Source: Gnetum montanum
Lineage: Eukaryota; Streptophyta; Gnetopsida; Gnetales; Gnetaceae
Direction of reading: 5' to 3'
Assembly: GCA_015680685.1 (NCBI GenBank)
Contig: MNCI01020972.1
Location: 67,478-131,477 of the forward strand
DNA: 64,000 nucleotides
A model generated the notes under the pieces. It did no database searches. It was not told the origin of the DNA and saw nothing but the letters and a program-made list of their open reading frames with translations. Shown here in pieces: positions 54,557-64,000 of this stretch. The number at the start of each line of letters is the position of its first letter. The first letter of the stretch is position 1. Made by a program: the position numbers and the translations under genes.

Positions 54557-56849
54557 TATAGTTGCCAAAAATGTCAATGGTTGGAACACCAAGAGGTTAC
54601 TAGGCGTACAGCCTAACCCTGGATCCATGTGAGGGCCATGCTAGAGAAAAAAATGGAAACAGGGTGCCCTGAATGGTCTAGTCAATCAGACAGGGACTTA
54701 GTCAGTGTACAATAACCTTTTGTGAACATTTTTTTTAATATGTCATGATGATATTTAGGCAAAGAAACCCATAACACATAGAATGGTAAATGTGTAGCAA
54801 AGTAACTTAAGAAATGAATGTAAAATGATAGAGAATGATGCAAACTATGGTGAAATGAAATAGAGTGAGCTTGAGTGAGAGAATGCACTGCCCCAAGATC
54901 AAGAGATTTAATCCTTGTTTAACTGAAGAAGGTGTATAGCTAGTTGTAGTACTAGATAGGCATAGCCTACAATGAAATGGTATGGTCACAACTCCTTAAT
55001 TTCTGCCAGTGGTCTACTAACAGGAACTAATGATCTAGTGTTTGCTAGGCTAGGAGAGATCTTGGAAGTGCTACCACTGAGGTTTGCTCTGATCGCAAGA
55101 AAGCCAAGTCAAAAAGCAAACCACAAGAAAGGTGATTCCAAAATCCAATAATGCCAAAATCCAACTCTTTGAACATTGTTCATTGAGGTATTTATAGAGC
55201 CAAAAATGAGAGAGAAATGTGGTTTGGATGCCACATGTCCTAGATCCCACATGATGAAACCATGATTATGCCATACTGTTGTGTAGTGCTATGTTGTAGT
55301 GTTACACTGGACGTCGAACTTGCTAAGCCATGACAATACCGTTCAACCTACATGTGCTAGAATTTAGGGACCTACCATGTTTTTACAAAAAATGCCAATT
55401 TCAAATGCAAAATGGAGCCTGAGCTCCAAGACCATGTCTTCCCTACTCTTGTGAGTAGGGTTAAGCGTAGCGACAACTTTTGGAATTAATAGGGGGTGCA
55501 AAACAGAGCAAGTTCCTGATCTTGTTCATTAGAGAGATGCTGAAGTAGAAATGACCATCGTCAACAAGTTTTGAAGCTAACTAGAGATGTCCTAAGATTT
55601 CCATGCAAGTGTTATGCTATCTCAACTGCCCAGTGTATCGATGTAGCGTAAAAACCTACACGCTACGCTGTGCTACGCTACGTAACATGGTGGCCAATTT
55701 TGAAATAAATATTTCTTGAAAACCAAAAACACCCTCTCGAGGTCTATCTAGGTAAGGGACTACAACCCTGCCTTTCATGTTGAGAGGTCCTGGGGCCTGT
55801 AGAGTTCATCCTTGGGACACTTTTGAGCTTTGTGTCCTCGCTATGGTGTGCTACGTTGTGTAGTGTAGCATAGCGTAGCAGCCAATGTGACATGAATCCT
55901 CACTTGATCTACGATGCTTTGTCAAAGAACTTTGCTTGGGGCCTAAGGGTGAAGTGGGTCAGGTAGTCTTGGAGGTCAAAATGTGGCCAAGTGCAATTAT
56001 TTTGCTAGAACCACTTAGCAAAGGACCTTCGTGCATTCTACCCCTACTATGTTGTGTAGCATAGCATAGTGTAGCACCCAGTTTACATTTAATCCTAACT
56101 TTTTTTGCAAATGTTTTATCATGGGATGTTGGTCATGTCCTGGCGGGATGGAAAAACAAGCATGCTTGATGGTTAAGGCATGGGAAATTATGTTTACTTC
56201 ACCAAAATAGTCTAAGAGGAAACACTGTCTCATTAGAATCCTACTACGCTATGCTACGTTGTGTAGTGTAGCATCCAAATGAAGATGACTTTTCACGAAA
56301 CTTGTGACATTTTTCTACGTCATGTTGTTCATGCTTCAAGGATGAAGTGGGGTAGGGACCCTAGGGGTTGAGTTATTGTCAACAATATCTTTGGTGCCCA
56401 ATCAATCTATTCAAGGCCTACTATGTTGTGCAGCATAGCATAGAGTAGCAGGTCTCATAGTTAGAAAACTTGCCAAATTGTTTCACTCATCCTAAAAACT
56501 TTCAGCAACTCCTAGCATGGTCCATGGGTAGACTGTTTGCCAGGGCATGTGTCAAGATGGGCAAGCTAGAGGGTGTAGCAAGCTTGTCAGCCTAGGAGAT
56601 AGAAAATTTGTTAAACTGTACAGTCTACCCCTAATTCCTTTCTTGTGCAAACTAGTCTCTTGGCTAGGTGTTGCATTGACTATGTTGCAGAGGGTGGTAG
56701 GTAGGCTTGTAAGTAGCTTTGTAGGCATTAGGACTTCTGGGGTGCCATGTTATCTGCAAGGTCCAACATGACACCACACTTGTAGAGATCTTTACCTAAA
56801 TCTCAAGACTGTGCTCAATCATGAGAGTCCCAAAACTTATGGTGTTTCA
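54557..56849 (-). mobile_element. Tat-2 5' LTR
   Basis: About 2,293 bp. Minus strand TGAAACACC...ACTATA (terminal CA mutated to TA), with TATA box CTATAAATACC near 55,188-55,197. Hairpin repeats recur at about 55,656, 55,838, 56,041, 56,241 and 56,417, as in the 3' LTR. Confidence 0.92.
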
Positions 56850-56854
56850 TGATG
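56850..56854. repeat. Target-site duplication of Tat-2, right
   Basis: TGATG, matches 36,963-36,967. Confidence 0.92.
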
Positions 56855-57447
56855 TACCTGAGCATTTTAGTATAAACAATAATAAAGATAAGCTTTTTTA
56901 ATCAAACATTGCAGCACTTGGAATAGATTAATGCATTCTTTATGCATTTAATATTCATAAAATCTACTTTAATGAATTTTAACTAAGTAATTAATATCAC
57001 TTAAATAGTGAACATAAGTACGACTACTTTAAGCATACCTTTAACACTCGGTTATCCCAATAGTGCATAATGTTTGGTAACCCAATAGTGCTATAATGTG
57101 TTTAAGATGTGTATAGAAAGTGGGAATGTATGCTTATGTTAGGATTAGTTAAGTCTTGGTTAGTTATTAGATTAATTAGATTAATTCAATATTTATTACT
57201 CTATTTCTAGCACTTAGGTGACTTAAACCATAAAAGACAAAATGATAAAAATCAAATGCCTCAATTACACTTAACCATACACTTACACTTCATAAGTGGA
57301 ATTGAGAAGACAATGATTGTAATAGTTAGATTCACCTCCTAGACATTGGTGTACTTCGAGAGCTAAAGTCTATAGAATTTGGCCAAATTGCTGAGTGAAT
57401 GCTAGTGATTTATATGGTTAGGTGTAGGGTATACTCGCTACTCATCA
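56855..57447 (+). mobile_element. Type-C LTR (C2), second part
   Basis: Resumes with tacctgagca...aataaagataagctt...aaaccttgcag-like blocks shared with the B/E LTRs. It ends ctaggtgtagggtatactcg...CTCATCA. Joined with 36,731-36,967 it is about 830 bp. The next bases (ttgggtctttgaa) are not a clear primer-binding site, so it is probably a 3' or solo LTR. Confidence 0.8.
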
Positions 57448-58469
57448 TTGGGTCTTTGAAATAACCTCACTACTAATATCCTTAATGGCTGAGACATGCA
57501 TATCATTGGATAGATAGCTCTTGACTATAGCTCATCACACATCACTAGACTCAATTGCTCAATTTCATGATCTCAACTAAATCCATAGCCTCACATGAAC
57601 TTATGAATCAAAATCTAGGGTAGCAAATCTATCTAACAATCCTTGTTTACATGCGATGGGTCCCATTAAAGAACACTCCACTACTACATGTAGACAAGGG
57701 CATCTAAAAGATTCATAGCTTTCACTATCAACTAAGAATAATTAGTCCCAAAAATATTATTTTATTATTTCAAAATTTCAAAAGATGTCCAAATTAGCCA
57801 AAAATTCAGAAAAGCTCAAATTTCACAAAATTCTTACAAAATCATGTTTAGTTATGAGCAAATCCCAAATATTCATAAAATATCCAAGGGTAAGGTGGGC
57901 ATAATTTTCACATTTTTAAAAACTCACCAAAAGACAAAAAATGACATAAACATGATTAAAATGTTATTTTTCATTAAAAAAACCCAAAATTACAAAAGTC
58001 TAGCAGAATCTTGGCTTATTAATTAAAATCATAGAAGAATAATAGAAGACTAGGAAGTAGAGAGGAGGGATAAAAAATCCATAGTAATATGGGGAAACCA
58101 TGTGAAAGGAAAATAAAATAAACTTCCTTACTTGTATTGGCATGGCTTCTACAATTTTCTTATTACTTCCTTTCTCAACTAAGGCTCTTAATTGGTTTTT
58201 GCTTTACTTAACCTATCACACCTGAAATCCTTCTTTAAACTATGATGAGATTTATCTTGGGCTACTACCTCTCTATAAGGAAATGAACAAAAAGAAAATT
58301 GAACTCAAATTGGTTTCAAAATGAAGAAGAAAGAGTAGAAAACAACTTTTAAGAAAAATGTCATAAAACACTATTTTGCAAAAATGATGGTTGCAAATCA
58401 TATGGAAAAAAAATATACAAAAAAGAAATAAATAGTGGAGAGAGAAAGGAAATGTGAAGAAAACACATT
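57448..58469. other. AT-rich spacer, no recognised feature
   Basis: No ORF above 80 codons of protein-like composition, no repeat shared with the rest of the window. It may be the unrelated flank between LTR C2 and LTR D. Confidence 0.5.
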
Positions 58470-60224
58470 TGATGAGTGGTGGAGCAATCCAACACCCAAC
58501 CATACAATTCATGAGTGTTCACACATGACTTAATTGTAATCTGTAGATAAACAAGGTTGGTATGCTAGTAATTGAGTTGAAGTTCAAGACCATTGGCTTC
58601 CCACACAAAGCTAGTGATATCTATGCATATGGTTTAGCTCATTGTGAGGTGTATGATAGATGATGTTGTTAGGAACATTTTACTCCTAACCATAAACGTG
58701 ACAGAGAATTGGTGCAAGGGTTTGCACCTTACTAGACCCCAATAGGATCCAATCCTCAACTTCTAAGTAGATCTAACTTAGAAAATAATAACAACATAAT
58801 AAAATGGAAAAAATATCCCCTGTAAAATACATAGAAAGTACATCAAAGATGAGGAGCCAAGCTCAACTCAAAATTCTCCCAATGATCTTAGAAGTAAGAC
58901 TTGTCCTCTCATAATTCTCAATTTCTCATAATGAAGCCCAAGCTCAAGACAAGACTCCCTTGCCTCTCACTTAACTTCCTTACACAAGGTCTCCTCCCTC
59001 AACTCTCACAAGCTTCTCTCCTACTCATGGTTAAGGTTATGCTCTTTGTTTCTCAACAATAGTGAATTACATCAATATCTATAAGCAACTAGAAGGTAAA
59101 AACTCTAGAAACCTTTCCTCAACTTAACCTAAAGTTCTTTAGATGTTTTCCAAGTCTTCACACCTTCGCCTTGATTTTTGTCATCTTGCTTGGGTTATTT
59201 CCATCTTTCTTTGCCTATTTCTTGAATTGGAACAAGCATTTTTGGAAGTTTTCCCATGCATCTAGGTTGTCTCTAGCTTTGTTGGAACATCAATTGTTAA
59301 ATCCCTACTTTTAGGAGAGACATATACTATTTTTGGAAGGTGTCTTCTCTGGGTTGGAGACATCTTCACTTTAGGGGAGATGTCTTTGGAAAGATGTCTC
59401 TTCTAAAAGTGCCAAAAGCCTCCAAATACCTTCCAACAAGTCCTCATAGTTCTTGGAACCTCATAAATTCATAAAATAAATCAAAAACACCTCTAAAAAT
59501 GTCAAATATCCAAGAATCATCCCCAAAAAAATCAACTTAAAAAGATACATAACATGTAGGGTGGAACGAAGGAATCAAGAGAGGTGTCCCTACACCAAGA
59601 ATGAAATTGAATATAAGTCTAAGTAATGATAGAAATGAAAATCTTCTCTAGCCTAAGGTGATGAGTATCTAGTCATAATTCTCTATAAACACCTTGGACT
59701 TCATGTAACCATTACCAAGTTTCCAAGTGTTATGCTACTAGACATACCAAGCAATAATGCTACTTCAATCGTATTCATTTTGCTTACTATAAATGAGCAA
59801 AAGTAAAGTGCTTTGAAAAAGTAGAACATTAAGCTAGAAAATAGGAAACATTATTCTAAGTAAAACCAATAAACACTGAGTGGATGTTGCAATGATGTGA
59901 AGTAATCTCAATCTTTATTTCCATTTGCAAGCTGTACCCAAGTATAATCTATTTTAATAAAGACTTTACTCAATTATTAGACATAACACTATGCGCATTT
60001 ACTTCTATCACTAAAAATATGTAACAAAATTGCAAGATTTTTAGTAAGGTATGGAATGGAAATTTTTTGGATCATGTGCCTAAGTGTCATATTTATAGGG
60101 CTACACACATCCTAAGACATCATATTAATAATGACATATCAAGGAAACTAACATCAGATCAATGACATCATTAATATGATGTTGTTGCTATGATGTTAGT
60201 TTGACCAAAAATTTCACTTCATCA
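58470..60224 (-). mobile_element. Element D 3' LTR (Athila-like), with probable inserted segment
   Basis: TGATGAGTGGTGGAGC... to ...CTTCATCA. The first ~190 bp (ggcttcccacac...ggtgtatgat) and the last ~600 bp align with the A/C LTR layout, with TATA box CCCTATAAATATG at about 60,091. The total of 1,755 bp exceeds the 0.8-1.06 kb of relatives. The excess lies at about 58,665-59,615 (see finding). Confidence 0.75.
60091..60215 (-). promoter_or_regulatory. U3 inverted repeats and TATA box, LTR D
   Basis: Minus strand TATA box CCCTATAAATATG preceded by inverted ACATCATATTAATAATGACAT / ATGACATCATTAATATGATG arms (each given here up to about 20 nt). A third sequence version of the U3 palindrome cluster. 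Confidence 0.55.
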
Positions 60225-60240
60225 TACCCCCAAAACTGAC
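60225..60240 (-). promoter_or_regulatory. Polypurine tract of element D
   Basis: Minus strand agttttgggggta immediately before the LTR's TGATGAAG. Confidence 0.8.
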
Positions 60241-60960
60241 TAAAAACTCATCCTCAAGTTAAAAGAAAATGAGGATAGATTCCCTTACAAATTGGGAGGT
60301 AGATTTAACTATGCATGATTATCTTAACTATTTACATGATAATAAATGTCATAGTGAGTTTTTACAAAATTTTGACATGGTTGTACAACAAAATAAGACA
60401 AAAACTTGAAGAAGCTTAATGTAGCCTTAAGTGCTCAGCCGTAGTGCTCCTCCATTAGCTACTTCCCTTTATTGTTAGGCTTTTTAAATTGTTATCAACT
60501 CAGTAGTGCCTGATGTTTCTCTTCCTCTATTCTAGGGTCATGTACCATCCATGCATGTTGTGCAATATGTGATGGGGTTGGTACATCCCATGGACATTAT
60601 AGCTGTAGGAACATTTGATTCGCTTTTACATACCATATCACAAATTGCCTCCATTCTTTCTTGAATTTTCTAGCCATCTTCTTTAATTCTTAATAGTCTA
60701 ACATTCATTTGGCCAAGTTAGCTACAACGCCTTTTTGGTCCTAATAGCTAGCCTTAACAACTTCTAATTTTGAGATTGCCAGATGCAACTTCTATAGGAA
60801 TCCTTCCTATCAGTAAACTCTTTCTTATATAAAGCATATACAACCACTAATTTTTTCTCCAATTCATTTCTATGCATTCTTGATATTAACATGGTCAAGT
60901 TACCATATAGAAGGCTTGCTAACCCCATCTATTCAATAAGGTCCTCAATCTGCATGTCTT
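60241..60960 (-). other. Element D 3' non-coding tail
   Basis: AT-rich, with the Athila tail motif aacttgaggatgagttttta (minus strand) next to the polypurine tract. No coding sequence seen. Confidence 0.55.
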
Positions 60961-63169
60961 TATTCTTAATCTTCACCTGGTGAACATGGGGAGGACTATC
61001 CAAAATGGGCTTCTAGTTAAGATTTTGTGCTAAAATGATGCTAATCTTGGATTTTTCCATCTATATTTCCTACTCACTTATCTACTTATACATGCCCACT
61101 TGATCACGAAAATTCTCCTTAAGGCTCTCATGCCTTTTAGCTTCATTCTGCAATGTACTTTTTTCAATTACAAACTTCTATCAAATGATGCATGCCTCCT
61201 CTATAGAGAGAGTTTTGTTTTCTCATGATAAGAGGCTAACATCTTGGTTTACTTGTACTAACTACTCTCAAAGTTATTATATGCTTTCTTCGAGGACGTT
61301 CTTTTGTTTCTCCATGTTTTTCAATCGAGTAATAGCTACAACTAACTATTTTTTCTCTTCTTGTAGGGAGTTGAGTGCCATGACATGTGTGTAAGTCTAT
61401 GCTTTAGCTACTGAGGCATCACACACAGCCTACTCCTTCTAACATTCCACTTGCTTGTTGTGCCTAATGAGGTAATTTATGTGGTTTTTCCAGAACTGCT
61501 CAAGTTCATCAAGCATAATGTATTGTGTTGGATCTTTCTTTCCTATGCGTAGGGTCATGAGCTCTTCCTGTAATCTACTAACTTCATTCTCAACATACTT
61601 TTCCCTAGTTTCTTCCATGATAAACTTTCCTTTCATGGCTATGAGATCATACTAAATTTCAATGACATTGTTAGGGATGTTAAAAATATTTTGCATGACT
61701 TGTCCTATCTACAGTAGTCTATAGGAATCATTTAGGTACCAACTAACATTTGAACATATTTTTTCTCCAAAAAGATTAGTTGGTTTCATAATAAGGATAT
61801 TGAAAGATTCTTTGATGTGATCTATGAACACTTCTATAACTCTCACTACATCCTAATGCTACATAACCATGACTGTTGCACCTTCTCTAGACTCCAACAT
61901 CACTTAGAACAATGCAATGTTCCCAAAAATATATTGTTACCATTCTCCTCCTCCTCTTCAGTGTAATGAGATTTGGCCACTAGTATGATCTATTGAGATT
62001 GTTGTCATGATTGCATCATCAATTACTTTATATAGGTTAGCTCCCTTACCTGTTACTAGTTGATAGTCTCTACAATTTGCTATAGATGATTCATTGATAG
62101 CCTATACTCTTGTGGCAATAGTGGTGGAACTTCTTGTTATTATTCTTGCTATTGTTGCAACTGAATAGTAGTTTGGATGGTTTCAGTCGGAATTGAGCCT
62201 GTGACTCCCTCAGTACTTGCCTATTTCTCCATCTAATCTTTCTTTGGCTGCATTGGCCTTGACATCTTAGCATAGGAGGCAATTTGTGCTTTCCTTAGAA
62301 CATCATTGGCGTAGCTTGAGATGCTTGCTTGTTTGTATAATTTCCTAATAAGGTAGGTGAATGGTAGTGTAGGTTTCCTTGCCTTCTTCTCTTTAAATTA
62401 CTACCGAATATCTATGAAGTATAGATGGGCAGTGTTTTTGTTGAATTTCCCCACCAAAATGGTACTTTCTATAGTTACATATGTAGATATTCTATTCAAT
62501 CTCTTTGTAGGGAATAGGTGATAGGTGCCAATCTTGAAATAAATTTTTCCTTCAGTAGTCAGCTCACTATATTCTTTTTTATCCTTGCCATAGGCTTTCT
62601 ATAGCCACAATCTTTTAGCATCAGTGTCAGACCCTATTGAGATTTGTGTAACATTAGCCCCTTCATTGGGTAGATTTAGAGCTTTGGCTATCACATCAAT
62701 TGGGTATGGCACAAAAATTCCTTCAATTTTTACTGTGGCATTTGTTTGTTTTTTTTTGTCGAAATTGGAGTGTCTCTCCTAAGTACCAGTCTCCACTTAT
62801 TTTTGAAGTGGGTCACAAGGGAGATGACTAGAGTTGTGTCTTGATAGCATCTTTGGTAAACTCCATTAATGAACCAAAATTAAGTTCTGTAATCACCGTG
62901 GACATGATGGACTTCTCTTGAATGACCTAGAGGCATTCAAGTGACAACATGAGTTGTTATCCTTATTCTGGTGCTTGTGGTACCTCAACCTCCACTCAAG
63001 AAAATTTCTCGATAGCAAGTGTTTGTTGATGAATGCTAAAGAATTGAGCTACCTACTTTGCATGCTCTACTAGTGGAGTTTGTTCTCTAGTGCAACCTCT
63101 TGCTTTGCCTCTTGGTCCTTTTCTTCCTAGTTGTGCAGGTTCTCCTTCAAGTATCCTTTTTGGTTCCAT
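60961..63169 (-). pseudogene. Element D env-position ORF remnant (plant transposon-protein-like)
   Basis: Minus-strand frame from MEPKRILEGEPAQLGRKGPR (63,169) through many stops. The clearest block (62,740-62,290) reads EGIFVPYPIDVIAKALNLPN, YGKDKKEYSELTTEGKIYF, LFPTKRLNRISTYVTIESTI and LPFTYLIRKLYKQASIS. This resembles the plant 'putative transposon protein' domain found in the ORF between integrase and 3' LTR of Athila-type elements. A Glu/Gln-rich likely coiled-coil stretch follows (61,636-61,439, ENEVSRLQEELMTLRIGKK). The homology call is from memory of the domain's pattern and is not certain. The frame is badly broken. Confidence 0.5.
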
Positions 63170-64000
63170 CTATAATCAATAAGGGCTTAAGATCATTAAA
63201 ATGTTCATATCATTTTTGGATAAGTCTTTACCTTACTCATTCCCTTTGTTAGATTAAGTATTTATTAGATTATGATCATAGAGTTAGAGAAGATTCCAAA
63301 AAGAAACTACTTAGATGTTATATCTTATTTCATTACCTCCCACACTTATTATCTTTTAGCTCATAATACCTTATAATTGATTGGAATGGTTATTAGAAGA
63401 GTTTATTAAACTTATTTAGCTTAAATGTACTAAGTTCATTCATGTTCTATCTTACTCACCCCTAAAAACAATTCTTTGGAGTTAGACAATTTTTTAAAAA
63501 ATTCTGCCCAAATTTTCCTTAATATCTTCCCCAATGATTAAGATGAGCACTCTAAGATTAAATAGGTTCAAAAATTACAAAAATCAGAGTTGTAGGACAC
63601 AAGTTATAACTTGGGGAAGGTAGGAGATTAGAGCTCAAAGGAAAAAATAAAAGCCTCCTCTTGTAGCAACTAATGAAAATGAAAAGTTTTTCTAACTTCC
63701 TACTACTCTATATACTATTTTTTCCATGCAACATCATTGATATGACATCGAATGAACAATGTATGAGGGCCTCATACATCATATCAACAACATCACCGCA
63801 AAAATTTGCAATTTTCATGTTTAATTTTTGGTGGAAAATATGAGTCAAACTAAAGGATAGGAAGATAGTAAGCATTCCTATAAGGTCTTGAAGTAAATAT
63901 GATGCTCTAGTTATGAAAAATAGTCATCTAAAGTTCATAAAGAAGGAATCCTGAATATGAAAGCTTATTAAGTGTATATAGGATGGATGAGATGGGTAAT
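63170..64000 (-). other. Element D internal region, no recognised coding sequence
   Basis: AT-rich sequence upstream of the env-position ORF, up to the window edge. By position it could be the spacer after integrase. No integrase motif is visible, so the pol of element D, if present, lies beyond the window. Confidence 0.4.

Larger units (their letters stand above)
36968..56849 (-). mobile_element. Tat-2: complete ~19.9 kb Tat-lineage Ty3/gypsy element
   Basis: Two LTRs of about 2.29 kb (36,968-39,252 and 54,557-56,849) and perfect TSD TGATG. The minus-strand order is 5' LTR, primer-binding site, long leader, gag, protease, a ~5.9 kb insert holding an antisense gene, RT, RNase H, second RNase H, integrase, repeat array, antisense ORF remnant, polypurine tract and 3' LTR. 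The size and second RNase H are typical of Tat/Ogre-like elements. All proteins are interrupted. Confidence 0.93.

Noticed and set aside
61185-61394. Plus-strand frame in element D
   Set aside because: It lies opposite the minus-strand env-position ORF and has no similarity or conservation that I can see.

Overview
This window looks like heterochromatic nuclear DNA of a large-genome seed plant. It is AT-rich, has no operons and no recognisable intact host gene, and is almost wholly decayed Ty3/gypsy LTR retrotransposons of two plant-specific lineages. One is Athila-like: LTRs running TGATGAG...CTCATCA, a primer-binding site matching the 3' end of tRNA-Asp, gag with a C-x2-C-x3-H-x3-C knuckle, and retropepsin. 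The other is Tat-like: a second (archaeal-type) RNase H, long LTRs and antisense ORFs. The species cannot be told from the sequence alone.

Left part (1-12,545). An Athila-like 3' end (1-1,275) is followed by a ~1.03 kb segment present twice (1,005-1,814 + 9,113-9,332, and 9,939-10,969). The first copy is split by complete element A (1,815-9,107, minus strand, target-site duplication ACAAG); the second copy is the empty site. To the right lie a probable gene fragment with an intron (9,333-9,938) and a GC-rich island with a TATA box and a minisatellite (10,970-12,545).

Middle (12,546-36,037). This is a nested stack. A 5'-truncated Tat element (Tat-1, plus strand) has its 3' LTR split by Athila element B (18,482-35,059, TSD TCAAC). 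B's integrase gene is split by element E (25,094-32,112, TSD ATAAG). Elements A and E keep gag and protease but lack reverse transcriptase, RNase H and integrase, with the same deletion junction. B carries that missing pol and the same 3' domain, so A and E look like one non-autonomous subfamily that would have used pol from a B-like partner. The ~2 kb 3' domain of A, B and E has a candidate spliced ORF (a 60-nt intron at the same place in all three) and three spaced polypurine-tract-like motifs.

Right part (36,038-64,000). An Athila-like tail and LTR (type C) are split by a nearly 20 kb Tat element (Tat-2, 36,968-56,849, minus strand, TSD TGATG). Tat-2 has gag, protease, RT/RNase H, second RNase H and integrase, all broken. 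Between its protease and RT lies a plus-strand (antisense) gene with six GT-AG introns (about 46.1-49.65 kb), the most unusual object here. Past an AT-rich gap, the 3' end of another minus-strand Athila-like element (D) carries a decayed env-position ORF and runs off the right edge.

Every coding region has stops, frameshifts or lost catalytic residues. Many of these are G->A or C->T changes, as expected of old methylated plant repeats.
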